This document shows, piece after piece, positions 37,075 to 50,800 of a DNA stretch of 64,000 bases. The notes under the pieces were generated by a model. The model was not told the DNA's origin. It searched no databases and worked only from the letters and a program-made list of their open reading frames with translations. The position numbers were made by a program, and so were the translations under genes. The DNA comes from Coccinella septempunctata (taxonomy: Eukaryota; Arthropoda; Insecta; Coleoptera; Coccinellidae): contig NC_058193.1 in the NCBI RefSeq assembly GCF_907165205.1, positions 34,795,521 to 34,859,520 on the forward strand. Reading direction: 5' to 3'. The first letter of the stretch is position 1; every line of letters begins with the position of its first letter.

Positions 37075-37126
37075 GTTTTAAATTGATTACGTAATTTTTG
37101 TATATGAAAAATCCTATTTTGAAAGA

Positions 37127-37132
37127 AATAAA
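37127..37132 (+). terminator. Poly(A) signal of the peroxiredoxin gene
   Basis: AATAAA 53 bases after the stop codon. Confidence 0.6.
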
Positions 37133-37811
37133 GTGACTGTTGAGGTGTTTTTCTTTTTCATACATTCAATTCCAATAAAAAAATGCTATAGTTATTTATA
37201 ATGGGAAAACTGTGGTCTCGCAAGTACTAAAAAAATTTGTTGAAGAATAAAGAGAAAAATTTATTCATTTTAATATTGCAATCATTACGTATCTTCATGA
37301 CAAAATCTTTTTAATTTATTACCTACAAATATCTCCACTATCTTTGATTCTTGATTCCGTTTTATATCAAAATGTGGCTCCTTTTCCAGATTTATTTTAT
37401 CACTTCGCATGCGCATAAAAAAATCAGAAAAAATCTTGAAGGCGATTTAACAAATAAATTTTCTCCAAATTTTCGTATAGGTACTGCAATGAGGATGTCT
37501 AAATTGTTATTTTGTTATTGGGTATATTATGGTATGGATAAAACGTTAATGTTCTCGAAACAACGAATTTAAGAAAGGAAGGAATTTTATCGTTAGTTTG
37601 TCTATGCATAATGGAGGCTTGGCAACCTCGGCAGAAGAAACGAAAACAAGCGAAGTCGTTGAACGTTGGAGATTGCGCATTTGGATGACGCAACGGACAA
37701 TGTCCCTGTTCCACAAAGAACGCCGGTCTATGAAACAACCCTTCATTGGCGCAGATGCGCTTCTAGTTTAGTGACAGTGAAAACGACAAATTTTTCGTAT
37801 CAAACAACACA
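37133..37811. other. Intergenic; probable 5' region of the hAT-derived gene
   Basis: The part from about 37,590 is GC-richer than the rest and leads directly to the ATG at 37812, so it probably holds the promoter and 5' UTR. Minus-strand open frames here look accidental. Confidence 0.4.
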
Positions 37812-40800
37812 ATGAGTAAACCCTTCGTGACCGACGATATAATCAGTGAAATTAAGAATAATAAGTTTACTTTCCACTTGTTGGAGCCCGATAAACAGTC
37901 GGCGATAAGGCAGAACAGAAGCAAACCTGACTTGGACCTACAACACAATGACGGTGGTACCTGGAGAAGATTCAACCCCAAGTGGTATGATGAATTTCCG
38001 TGGCTCTGCGGATCCAAGAGTGTGAATAAATTATTTTGTATCGCATGTGTTATATACGGTGGTGATAATTCTTGGGCGTACGATGGTGAGTTGTTCGTTT
38101 TTCTTTTCAATTCATTAGGATTCTTAAGAGTTCACGTGTTATGTCAAGATATGGATGCGCATGCGTTGAAACTAGAATACACAGACATGTCATCTTTGTT
38201 TATGTTATCCGAAAAATGGCCTTTATAAAAAATAAAACCTGGACACGACCTTTTGTTCGATAAAGATAACCGATGTTGGTTTTACATATACAGCTAAAAT
38301 ATGAAAAAGGTCCTTTTCCTCTTCAAATTAGTGACCGGTTACAATTCGATAAACTTGAAGGAGTTGAATGATTGTGAGAATAATTCTGGAATGAGGATGA
38401 TACCTTCGCCGGCCTTAGCTATTAGTAAATTCTACAACTCAAGCTTGTAATGTAACTGTTAACCGTTTCTGGGGTTGTGTAGATACCTTCATCGGATAAT
38501 TACGCCATCTATCACAGTTAGAGTGCACTACATAAATCTAGGTTACTCTTTCAAAGGAAAATTATGTGGATATGACCTAGGCATTGTATAAGAACAATGA
38601 CCTAGAGATATAACTCATTTAATGATTCCTAAAACCTTTCGAATGGAAAACAGCCACTCGTTTCGATGTATTTTCATTACTTACTTCGATTCTTCCTTGA
38701 GGATAAAGAAATCTGCTATTTTCCTAGTATTTCCAAGATTTCCTCGGTAGATGGCGCATCGGTCTCTAGCTACATTCAATTGTTTTTGATCTTTTGATTG
38801 CATGATCTTGATCACGCCATTTTCAGACAAATTTTCTATTCATGTGATTTCGGTGTTTTGTGAAATGTAAGACCTTTTGAAGTTGAAGGTAAGAATAATT
38901 CAACTAATGCTAGTATAATATACACTACATATTTGTTACCTGTAGAAATTATTGTACTTTCGTTATCTCAGACTTTTTATTTATGACTTCTGCCTCAGTT
39001 AAGCTTCAATCTTCTAAATGATGACGAAAAAATGGAAATATATTTCAGAATCAAAATCACTCGAAAAACATGCCTAGCTGCGTTGCGATAAATTGCAGCA
39101 ACTCATCAGCGAAAGGGTTTGCCATGAAATATTTCCCAAAAGATCCAAAAAGAAGAAAAGAATGGGCTATTAGAACGAAAAGGGCTAATTGGGAGCCTAC
39201 AGATTATTCTACCCTTTGTGAGGTGAGTATTTATAGTTTCAATTTTAACATTTTTATAAATACGACCTATTATAATTTGAGGTCCATTTTCCCCCTGAAA
39301 TGTGGGAGAAAGTTCGAGTGGATGGCAAAAAAAAATTGAAGCTCAGTGCTGTCCCAACAATATTTCCCTCCACAAAGCCAAAACGTACAAGAAAGGCACC
39401 ACTCGAAAGAAAATTTCTTTGTTCGAAGGAGCCAAGTCCTTCACCTAGTAAGTTATTTTACTCTTATTATATTCTTTATTATAATTCAAAATGATTCCAA
39501 TAATTGACAATGAAATTCATCAATTCAAGTTTTAATAGATCACTCAAGATTTTTTCGACTGAGGTAAGGCTGGAGCTGCCAACAAAATTAGAGGAACCAT
39601 CAACCAAGTACTTTCAGATTGAGATCTTGTACAGGCACAAAATTCCTACCACCTAGACGTTGTTCTAGTGAAAACACTCTTATAATGATTCGCCAGTACT
39701 AATAATGCCTATCAGCAGAACTGCAAACCAAATTGAAGAGATTTCAAATAATACATTTGAAAGAGAGAAAGATATTGAAGCGAGAACTAGAAACTAGAAG
39801 CACCAAATTGAACTGTTGTAATAATAACCATGGCTTCAACGAAGATAATAGAAAAAAATTCAAAATTGAGAAATTGTACCAACAATACAATCACAAAAAG
39901 ATTAAAATTGAAATTTTTTGTGATAACAGTGGATGTTTGGAATCAGTGAAACACAAAGACGACTACAATATTCATTTTTGGCTAGCAACCTACCTACATC
40001 ATTTATTATCAGATGGCTTATTTTTTTAAATTTTATTGTAATATTCAACATAAATAAAACATCAAATGAAGTACAGTTTTCTTTTTTATAACGCATTTAT
40101 ATATGTGAAAGGTTTTTTCATCTATTTTATATTTGTTTTCGCAAGTCGCAAGAAAACATATTCTTATTTTTGCGTGAACCTCGAAATCTATCTATCACGA
40201 TTCAACAAATCATTTCATTTCGCAAAGGCTATTCAATTTCCATTGATAACTTGAGGCAATCTTTCAGACAAATCTTTGACAATATTAAAATTTTTTTCAG
40301 GCGTTGATTCCATCAAAAAATTCCCAGAGAAGGCCAACAAACATGAGCTATCCAAGGGACATATCAAAAACATGGAATTGTACATTATGGCCGGTAAAAA
40401 CCGTATAATACGTGAAAGCACTAATGGCAGAGAGTCGGAGAAAGATTCATTCGAAAGAAAAGAAGTTTTATCGAAAATAATTGACGCGTTAATCGTTCTG
40501 AACAGATACGGACAAAAGTTGGAATTGTTCAACGAAAATGACAAAAATCCAGTCGGCGAACTTGTGATGAAGAAGTATCTCTGCGATGTTTCAGTCTACA
40601 GACGGATCTATTCGGATGTTAACGGCAGGATAGTCAAACTGATGGAATCGCAGTTGTTCAAAGATATCAAGAAGGAAATAAGCCAGACTGAATTCTGTTC
40701 CATTCTGGTGGATACTATCCCGAAAATGACTAACGAATACAGCGTTATGGTCAGGTAAGTTAAAACAACGTGGTGGTCTTAAAAGATTGAAATTATATTT

Positions 40801-42562
40801 TTACGTCGGGTTAGACTGCGCGGGCAATATTGAATATTTTCATTCGCACTCCAAAATTGAACTGTCAACTCAAACTCAAACTCACCTTCAATAACACCTC
40901 GTATTAATGAAGGCGCTTATAAACATCCAAATTAAGGATTAGGTTATTTTTCGTTGACTCTGCTGAATAGCACAAAGCGATTTTTGTCGGGGTTTTTATT
41001 CAAGTGAGAAAAAACCTGTAGCCCATCTACAGAGTGATTCATTAAGGGTGGCGGGCAAACCTGGTGAACGACAAGAGGTATGAGAAGTGATAGATTGCCC
41101 CATCTAGTGAAAAACCACGAGAATATTAGAAATTTATTTTTTCCGTCCGAATTTTCCATTTAAGTCATAGAATATTCGGTTCCTGTAATATGGCCAGTCG
41201 CCACCCTTGATGAATCAGCCTGTATGTATCAAGTCCAGTTCCCCGCCGAGTTTTTCACCTTAATTTTCTCTCCCAACCAGGTACGTTCACGGAGGCGTGG
41301 TGAAAGAACGCTTCGTTGGTCTCTACAAAATCGTCCAAATTTTCGACCTAGCTCAAATATTCAACACAGTGACAGGCGACGTCCGGAAGGCCGTCTGTCA
41401 TTCCTATGACGGATCCCACTTGATGAAACCGTTACGACTAGGGATCAAAACTATCATGCCCAAGCTCCTCTTCCTGCCCAATCATTTCCACAGACTCAGC
41501 ACCCTCGTCCTGCAAAACTTGGAGAGCATCGACGAAATACGTTCGTTTATCAGAAACGTAACCTTCATATGTAACTTCTTCAAGGTGCCGAACAGAGCCC
41601 ATTATCTGACGATATACGGCCTGAACTTCCCGCTCGAGAGCGAGACTTTATGGAAGTTTCACTCGAAGGCGATACACAGCATCCTCACTCAACAGACGCG
41701 CATCCTGAAAATCGTGAACAACATCATTCTGGACCCGTACGTTATCGATTTGGACTCCGTGAATTCCGCCTATATCGTTCAGAAAAACCTCCACTGTCCC
41801 CTCTTCATGATGTTCTGCTACTTGTTCAGCAAGATCTTCGCACACATCGACCATCTTTCCAACACCATACAGAAGAAACTCCACGAAGACGTGCCGTTTT
41901 GCATACAGGAAGTCGAGCAAACCATCAAGAACATTTCGAACGTGAAAGCTACCGTGTGCATAAATCATTGCTTGGACGAGAACAAGATCCGCTTATCGAA
42001 GGAGGATCTATCCTCCGACAAGGTGAAAATCTTCAAGAGCGCAACCGCCGCTGCCATCAACCTCATCGCCAACCAAATCATCGATATCTTCGGCGACATC
42101 AAGTATTTGCGATTCGTCGAGTTACTCGACGAGACTAAGTTCACCGGTTACTGGAATAAGTTCCCAAAGGTCTTCTTCTTCGACATCATGGAGTTCTACA
42201 AGGGTTTCTTCGATCTTTGCCGGTTAGAAAACGAATTGACGATGATCTACGCGGACCCGTCGAAGAAGTTCAACCCGCGTCAACTGTTCTGTTTCTTGTA
42301 CGATAACGAACTGACCGAGACTTATAAAGAAACTTTCAAGTTACTCAAATTATACCTAACTTATCCTTTGTCCCCCTTCGAAAACGGATCGAGCTCTAAA
42401 TGGACTAAGTTGAAAAAATTCCTGAGCTTGCCGCAAAGTTCCGATAAGTCGGCCATGTTGTACGTGGAATCTTACGATCAGAACTCTCCGGAATATGAAG
42501 ATTTCAAGAAGAGTGTCATTCAGGTCTTGAGCACACCAGTTCCTGAAAATATACTGTGTTGA
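37812..42562 (+). CDS. hAT-transposase-derived protein with TTF-type zinc finger (3 exons)
   Basis: Exons 37812-38085, 40301-40754 and 41281-42562 join in frame to 669 residues. Residues of about 50-110 form a TTF-type finger split by intron 1: FNPKWYDEFPWLCGSKSVNKLFCIAC on one side and the KHELSKGHIKNM histidine part on the other. The centre matches hAT/ZMYM1-type transposases: ILVDTIPKMTNEYSVMVRYV holds the first catalytic-type Asp, CHSYDGSHLMK the second, and HFHRLSTLVL the following histidine block. The C-terminal dimerisation region is hard to recognise. There are no terminal repeats, the frame is intact and two introns are present, so a domesticated host gene is more likely than a live element. 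Exon 3 is notably GC-rich at third positions compared with exons 1 and 2. It is probably nuclear and DNA- or protein-binding; its role is unknown. A THAP gene lies inside intron 1. Confidence 0.8.
39070..40029 (+). CDS. THAP-domain protein, nested in the hAT-gene intron (3 exons)
   Basis: Exons 39070-39222, 39282-39447 and 39716-40029 join to 210 residues. Residues 1-85 are a complete C2CH THAP finger, a sequence-specific DNA-binding module. It starts MPSCVAINC, has FPKDPKRRKEWAIRTKR and W-x-P, and the last Cys and His (LCE, VHF) fall on either side of the first 59-bp intron. The family motif KLKLSAVPTIF follows. Exon 3 begins a Leu/Lys-rich stretch (ELQTKLKRFQIIHLKERKILKREL) that suggests a coiled coil, common after THAP fingers. 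The second splice (CCT A / CAGAACTG) is less certain than the first. It lies on the same strand as the hAT-like gene and wholly inside that gene's 2.2-kb intron. An AATAAA at 40053 supports an independent 3' end. Confidence 0.72.
40053..40058 (+). terminator. Poly(A) signal of the nested THAP gene
   Basis: AATAAA 24 bases after the stop codon of the THAP frame and about 240 bases before the next exon of the surrounding gene. Confidence 0.5.
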
Positions 42563-43048
42563 TCACCTTACAACATGAAGGACCAATTGGTCCATGAAGG
42601 CTGTAAAATTTTATTTTGTTTTTTAGCTTTTGTATTCTTTACTCGGTTCCAAATCACCGTTGTATATCCATAAAAGATCTATTTTTGATAATTCTTCGAT
42701 TAGTCTAGTTATTGATAGGAATAAGTAGTTATTTTAGTTTTCAGAATTGTTTTCAATTCGTCACTTTATACATTCAATGATCATTTATATTAAATGATAT
42801 TTTTATCGATTCATCATCAAATCAGTACTGTACTTGTTGCTAATTTCGTTTATTATTATGTATGCTTTCATACAATGTTGGGATTAATTATTAATATTAA
42901 AAACTTATGAATTTATAGACAGAAATAACTGAAGGAACATTTTCTAAGCATGACAAATCTACACCAGGATTTTGTTGATAACTTCAGAACCAAAGTTACT
43001 TCTGTTATCTATTTTGATAAGATGTTCAATATTATTGTTGAAAATAAA
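42563..43048 (+). other. Probable 3' UTR of the hAT-derived gene
   Basis: AT-rich, no open frame. The first good AATAAA is at 43043-43048, about 480 bases after the stop, and probably ends the transcript. Confidence 0.5.
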
Positions 43049-44668
43049 GCGTATATATTTTTAAATCGTGTTTTCTTCAACCCAAGTGGCAACAAATAGC
43101 AAAAATACATTCCGTTCTAACTTTATCACATGCAAATCACAATGAGAGCACAATTATAGATTATATGTAGCAGAGAGGTCTCAAACAAGGAACAGACTCA
43201 TTTCTGGAAAACACTCATCAATGGTTCATATGGTTCGAACTGTCTCGTGCTCTATCACTGGCGCATATTTAGGATTTATGCAATTATTAATTTGATCGCC
43301 AGTATTCGTGCTTTATTCGAACTTTAATCGTATCATTGGTAAAAATAAATCAGTAATACAAAAATGCATCGTGAAAATACTGATTCCAAATATTTACTTC
43401 AGTCAAAGAAGAGAGAAGACCAGACGTAGGAAATGCATATTGTCAGTTTGAATGACGAAGCAGTAATAACGAAATTAGGGCAACGTAACAAACGAGACAG
43501 CTGTAAAATTATGATTTAGGTTGGTCTACGTCAGTGCGACTTAATTTCGTGAAAGGAAAAATTAATTACAAACCGACATGAGACTGCCATCTTTTATTGC
43601 ACACCTTTATACGTAAATTTATGAGACACCGAAGCGTGACTGCCAATCGTTCAGATATATTGCCCCTTGGACGTTCATGGGACAATACCATAACTTTGTC
43701 ATGAATGGATACCAGTATTTCCATGTTTTAATTTGGTTGAGTTAGATTTTTCCAACGAAATCAAGTCGAAAGTTTTCAACGAGGCCAGACATGGTGTATG
43801 TGTTTCTATTTGAAGTACTAAAATTGAAAATCACTTTCAGCAAATGAACCTGGTGTAGTCTGCAGGGTTAACATAGTTTCCTTTCCTCACAAACACTTTG
43901 AAATAAAGGTTTAATATCAAGTATGGGGCCCCCTCTCTCTCTTACTCTATTGGGCATGAAATTTTGAGGAATGTTTTGGCAGTTCGACAGATATTTATCA
44001 CTCAAAAGTATAGGCGAGCTCTTATAATGTCTGCGGTGGGTCAGATAAGCGATGTTAAGTGCTGTGACTTGACTAAAATTGTCGTCGACTGCTGCTACAA
44101 AGGTTCTACAAACAAATCACGATATCTTAAACCAATCTCGAGTGGCTGGCAGTCCTCCTTTATCACAGAAAGATTCCAGCCAATAAGTGGCGTTTGTGCT
44201 CCCTTTCTGATGCAACCTCGGGGTGATATAAATAGGTTCTGTCCTTCCGCATCATATTCTATTACTTTGGAGTAAGTATTATAAGTATAATAAGCTGGCG
44301 AGACGTCTGATGTTGGGAAAATAGTCTTCATCAGTACAACACGAGCAAAGTTTATTGGGGAATGTGAAGACAGAATCTGTCCCGGTTACTTAATTGCAGC
44401 CTGAGTAGCATTTTCGAAATATTCAAACAATAACTGGCTGTTTCCATTTGAGCATCCTGTTGTACACCTACATGACCTTTGGAAAACTTGTGTATGTAAA
44501 GGGTCAATCGGAATCCCTTCGATCATGATCATGTTACCCGACTCCTGGCAGCTAACCTTGCCATCAGCGAAATTGATCGCAGACTCCGTGACATTCCGAA
44601 AACAAACACCGGCGGAAAACAATCGAGAAGAGTGTAGCGTACGGATCTTCCTCCACTGACCTGACCGA
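43049..44668. other. Intergenic and PDE6 5' region
   Basis: No supported exon. The sequence is AT-rich to about 44,000. Part of 44,400-44,668 may belong to the 5' UTR of the phosphodiesterase gene. A frame at 43964-44275 (+) and its mirror on the minus strand are open but resemble no known family. Confidence 0.4.
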
Positions 44669-44782
44669 ATGCGCGAGCACCAGGAAATCAATAAGATCCT
44701 CGTCGAGTCTGGGGGCATGGTGCATGTGCCACCAGTCGGCATGAAGCGGTACAGCGACCCGCTGTCGTTTCGGTCGCCGTGA
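44669..44782 (+). CDS. Upstream open reading frame of PDE6, 37 codons
   Basis: ATG at 44669 opens a 37-codon frame (MREHQEINKILVESGG...MKRYSDPLSFRSP) that ends 18 bases before the ATG assigned to the phosphodiesterase. Its codon use is GC-rich like the adjoining PDE exon and its composition looks protein-like. It could be a translated uORF, or an alternative N-terminal exon if a splice joins it to the main frame (GTGACG at about 44,779 could serve as a poor donor). Function unknown. Confidence 0.35.
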   Translation: MREHQEINKILVESGGMVHVPPVGMKRYSDPLSFRSP

Positions 44783-44800
44783 CGAACATGTGGAACAACG

Positions 44801-47800
44801 ATGACCACTTCCGTCGCAGAGGATGACCTCGAGTCCACCGGCGCATTCTTGGAGGCGAACCCCAACCTGGTGGAGCGCTGGCTGAGGCACCATGCGTCTC
44901 CCGAGCTGCGCCAGAGGGTCCACCAGGCCCTGCAGAACTCTCCCAAGAACTCCACCATGACCCCGGACCTGTTCCAGTTGTGGCTGGCCGCCTCGCCATC
45001 CAGAAACGAACACAATCCTTCGCAAAATGTCCGTCCTAACAAAGATTTCGATTCGATGGAGGAATCTGAGCTCTTCATGGAACTGATAAGAGATGTGGCC
45101 AATGAGCTGGATATCGATGTACTTTGTCACAAGATACTGAAGAATGTGAATATTTTGACGCACGCCGATAGGGGATCTTTGTTTTTAGCTAGGGGGGTAG
45201 GTAGCGATAAGTATTTGGTAGCTAAGTTGTTCGATGTTAGACATGATACGACGCTGGAAGAGGCTATCAAGATGGCAAGGGCTGAGGAGATAAGGATACC
45301 TTTCGGAGTTGGTATTGCTGGAAGCGTGGCCCAGAGCAAGACGCTCATCAACATCAAGGACGCTTACAACGTGAGTAGACCGAAACACTACACCTTTCAT
45401 TCATCATATTATTCTTGAGAGTAAAAAACACTAGAATGTCCTCTTCCTCACCCTACAATACAGAATCTTTTTCACGAAGAATCTCTTATAGATGTTCCTA
45501 CAGCATTTTTGACATTGTTTCAAGTACCCTTTGAAATATTGAATCAACACCTCTTAAATTATCATCAAAAGAATATGAAATCGACTGATCAATAATCAAG
45601 TTTTGATGAAAAGGAAGATAAAAGTTTGTTTTTTTAAATTCGAAGATTTTGTATAGAAAACAGTAAATTGATGTAGGTTTTATGTCGAAACCAACAATAA
45701 AATAGATGAATAACACACACTTTTCATTTTCCTTACACTTCCCCACACAGATATGTTGTTTTTTTACCAATATGAGTTGCGGGAATCTAAAGAACTCAGG
45801 AAAATTAGTTAAGATGAAGCCATACGATGAAAGAATCGCACACTAATAGTTTTAAGCATTTGGTTCGATAATTTTCATGTATTTTTCCACAATCTGCAAT
45901 CTACCATTGATTCTGAAGGTGCAAGAGGGTGTAGCATTTGATGTATGTGCCAAATTTCACCCAAGTGTTTCACCAAAAGCATCAAATTAAAATTATTAAC
46001 GTTTTTATTTCACTAATTTTTCGTAATCAAGATATCTCAGAAATTAAGGGCAAAACTTCAAAGTTCTGGAGTTCGAAAGAATACTTACTATAGGTAAACC
46101 TAAAAGTCTTTCAATTTCTACGTGGACATACTCAAAATAATTAAATCAGCAGAAAACATTCAGTATGACAATTTTTGACCCTCAAATCAATCGACTGAAG
46201 ATGAGAAAGGAAAATCTTTGTAGGGTGAAATCGACGTTATCAAAAAATCTGGTGGTGAGAATTTCTAGTAGTTTTCGAGCAAAAATTCAGGAATAATTGG
46301 TAGGACATTAAAAATCAGATTCTTAGCTATAAGTGAGCGCATACAAATTTTTTGTATACATGAGTTGACAACTTAAAAATTCCTTGATGTTTGTACACTG
46401 CGTGAGAGAAGAACAAAACTGTCAAAGAGCCTTTTATATCTATTCATAGTGCAAGTAGTAACTTCAAATTCAGAACGCCAATCTTCAAAATTCCGTCTAC
46501 TTCAGATAGGCATATTCTTTTTGACGTCGTGTTATATAGGAGACGATGATAATTTGGAATATGAAGGAAATAAAAAGCTGAAAAATGAAACATTTTTCCT
46601 GATCCTGAAGTATACTCGTATTGAGATTCAGCACTTCAGATCCTATTTGGTCCATATAAGGGGATGAGCCTAATGTGGCATTAATGTATTCACAGAACAT
46701 TTGAGCGAGCAGTACAATTACCAAGCAGGGTAGAATATAGACCGGAATTAGGGACAGTTAGTTAGTATTGATCCTGCTGGGGATTTTCATAATGTGCATG
46801 AGAAACGGGGGATGTTTTGAGAAGCAAGAATGGATTACGGAATCAAATTTCACCAAACATTACCTTCAATCCTAATGATTCAGAAAAAACACAACTAGGT
46901 AGAAGAAAAGGATTGTAGGATATATGAATTATATTTAGATTGAAATGATCGAATTCCCTATTAACAAACCTTACTAGGTGAAGGCTAGAGAAATGGAATT
47001 CCCATCAAAACGCATAAAAAATGGATGGAGACGAATGGTTCCATATATTTAGTATGGACTAAAAACAACGATCCTGTCGTCAATCAATGACGTCATTTAT
47101 TGTTCCTCGTTCTTAATAAGAAAAGTTAACATCCTTGCAGGGAAATCAATAGCGTTCTGAGATTAATTCAGAACACGTTTCGAAATTAGCGTTTCTGCAA
47201 CTCTACACAACAAAAATGTCATTATTTATAGTGCTCATTATCGTAGCAATGATATAACAATAAATAATATATGATGGTATGCTAATTGTGTGAGGAATTG
47301 TCGTGTTACTGATAGAAACAACTGGCATAGTGATGATGTGTCACTTTCCTAGTTTTCCCATCTGTTGAGACTAGATTTTCTTATTACTGTGAAATAAAAA
47401 GACTGGAATTTTTACACTTCTCTTCATTATTTCATGAAACTTTTGCCAGTTTCCACATACATAGTTTATTCCTCAATTAGGTACTCAAAATTAGGCTTCT
47501 CCTGAACCAAGTACAGATATAGGCACGAAGGTGTGAATGTTCACCTCGATAGATTCAAAATTGGGAACTGTAGAGTACCCATATTGATTTTTTCGAAAAA
47601 TCGGAATAACTCATAAACCGTTGTCAATCAATAGGCTGCTTAAGATCACAACAAAGTGTTACACACACAGAAATTCTCTTGAATCCTCCAGATTTATTTT
47701 CAAAATTCAAGGGGAAGTGTAACAGCTAAAGCTCCCAACTCCACATCAGTGAGCTTCGTCATTTTTCACACACTTGATATCAACTTTTTTTCAAGTAGAT

Positions 47801-50800
47801 GTAACTAGACGCACGCTCCTACAAATCTAAACATTTTGTTTCCCCCTGGTCGACACGCAATTTTACGTCAAGCTGAGCCTATTTGTGCTCTGTATAGGAA
47901 AAGCCTGGCGTAGGCGATACAAATAGGAGCTTTTGTATCGGAATTTTATTGTAAACACAACGCAATCGCTATAATCGACATGCTAGGAATATGTACCTAT
48001 ATCCCTCTTTTATAGTGTGATATGAGGTCGATGTCCAACGCTAATGGAATTAATTTTGGTGGCTTATGGAAAGCCATCAATTGCACGAGTTAGGGGATAT
48101 TTTTTCAGGTTGTTTATACAGGGCGAATCTTCGACTTAAAGATAAAGAAAAAACACTATTGGAAATGAGCCATATATAGGGCATACCTATGATTCATTAA
48201 TTAGAAGCAATTGATCATGCAGATATGGAACGTAGAATGAAAAACTATTTATACAGGATGTTTCTCTTGAGTTCGAATCAAGTTATAGCCTCATTCAGTC
48301 CAGTCGTGATTTTTTTCTCAGTTGAATCGATGAATTATTTCAGAAGTTATAGTAAAACGAATATATGAAGAATTTCTGATACCCTGTCTCTCCGTAGAAA
48401 TATGTACATTAATTACTAGAGCTGTTAGTATGATTTACACCCAATGAAGCACACTTTTACTTTCTATACATTGAAGCGCATGCCTCAGCTTAGGCCTTTT
48501 AATTTAACACCGTATTGCGGATATAACATTCGATTTCCATTAGGTAAACTACGGTGAATTTTCCAATTTAATTTAATTTTACTTTGATGTTGGGAGTGAG
48601 TTTCTCAACTCCATTTCAATTATATGGAGAGACGGTGAGGGGCCATCCATTTCATTTTTAGCGTCATTTAATCATTGAGTACCTCTCTTCGTAGTGTAGG
48701 TAATTCGGAAATCGATTAAATTTGGGTCGTCGCTTATGTGTGCAGCAACTGAGTAACCGTTTGTTGATTTGCAGGTCGAATTTCATCTCAAAATAGGTTC
48801 CTATACGATTCAAAGCTGATGTATGTTGAAAAACCTGAGTCATTTTGCAGATATTCGAAATGGGGATATCTCACGATGATTCTAGGAGCAGAAACCAAGC
48901 CAATTTTCCAATGATCCAAGCTCATGAAAGTCATAAACCCTTTCATTGACTATTCTCCACTCCAATTTTGTTTGAAATGAAGGATTGTTTTTCGCAAAAA
49001 AATTCTGTTTGAATGCTTTAATCGAATAACGACCGTATCAGTGGTGTCGATGATGAAAATTCGCATTATTGCTTGAAATTTGAAATTCAAATTCTTGACC
49101 AGTATCATTCATCACTGAGCCATGTTTAGCATAGTAATTGTTCATTACTACCATGTTATTCACTACCTACATCGTGGTTTTTCATTCAGTAAGCTGTATG
49201 CGATACATTTCTAGGTCGAAGCTTCATTGTTGAAAATATTTCGAGGATTTTACTCCAAATTCGATTTATACAATTATTCGTAAAAAAAATTACAAGTATC
49301 TTGGATTTACGTAGTAGTATAATTTTCTAACTTGACGTAGAAAACTCTGATTTGTTCTTATTCGTAATTAACGGAATTTTCTTCGAAACAACACACTGAT
49401 CTGAAAATTCACAAGATTCAGCAACTGTTCAGATACCAACTGCATAACAAGTGTCACCTGAATGCAGCACAGACATTGTTGTACTGTAACTGCAAGTATT
49501 GATAATAATGCGTTTGAAAAATGCTGTATTTGATGAACAGTTACTGTACAGTTTCTGTATTGATAATTCTGCATTTTGAAAATGCAGTATTTAATGTACG
49601 ATTTCTGTGTTTGGATTTCAGTGTTTGCTGGATTTTTCTCCATTTCTTTTCAAATTCGAATAACTTCTTTCATTTTTCAGGATAACCGTTTCAACAGCGA
49701 AATAGACATGCGTACTGGCTACAAAACGAACTCGATCCTCTGCATGCCCATTTGCAATTATGATGGTGACGTTATAGGGGTGGCTCAAATAATAAACAAA
49801 ACGAACGATTGCCAAGAGTTTACCAAGCATGATGTGGAGGTTTTCCAAAGATATTTAACTTTTTGTGGCATAGGATTGCAGAATGCTCAGCTTTTCGAAG
49901 TGTCCGTGCTGGAGTATAAGCGAAATCAGGTAACATAGCAGCTTGCAGGTCCAACTGATAATAAGTCCCAAACCATCTAAACATTTTCGATGGTCCGTTT
50001 TTTTATGGTCAGAACGCATTCATTTCAGAACAAATTGAATGATAGTATTGAACGGAGTATTCTTCATTAAAATCAGCTGCGACAATGAGATATTAATTGA
50101 TTGCCGTCTTTATCGATTTCACTAAAAAAAAAAAATTAAGCTCTTCAGATTGGGTTTTTTTCATTCCGTTGTGAAATAAATTGAAATGTCAGCTCTGAAA
50201 TTCTTGGCCCACCTACGTGATCCTTTCACATTTCTCTCTCAGTTCCCCACATGCTTTACGCCTCGGAGAATTCTATAGATAGGTAACTCCAGTGAAAGCC
50301 GCATGGGAAAAATCCCGAAAGTATGTTTTCAGCGCTCTTTCATCGTTTTCACCGGTAGATAGAACCGGGCGAACACTTTGCACTCGCCTCCTTTTATATT
50401 CTATCAGGAGAAAATAAACTCCAGGTTTCTCTCTGGGAAAAACAGGAAATGCGTCGACAACTTCATTTAAAACGGTTGAAAGGTCCCATCAGCTCTTGCG
50501 ATGCGAGCGAACAGCTCTTAAGTGTCTGAAATGTTTTTCGAAGCTTCGGAGGATCAGGGGGATTTCCCACGCGATTTATTGGATTAAGAATATACAGGGT
50601 GTTTCATAAGTGCTGCGAACGAAATCAGGATGTTGTTCTCCGACTTATTTGGACTCCTTTAGACCTTTAACCGGAAAGATACAGGACATACTCATGAAAA
50701 AAGTTCATTTTATACCGAACGTATTGTTTTCAAACTAAAACCATGCTCGTATTCTCCTTGTTTCAGATACTACTGAATCTTGCTAGAAGTATTTTCGAAG

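Noticed and set aside
41648..42138. Open frames in other phases (plus and minus) within hAT exon 3
   Set aside because: Shadows produced by the GC-rich third positions of the real reading frame; no family resemblance.
43964..44331. Open frame of 103 codons on plus and 78 on minus
   Set aside because: No recognised motif in either, no splice-supported neighbours; kept only as part of the intergenic note.
44386..45102. 238-residue open frame on the minus strand
   Set aside because: It is the mirror of the GC-rich first PDE6 exon and its leader; the plus-strand frame has clear GAF-domain homology while the minus frame has none.
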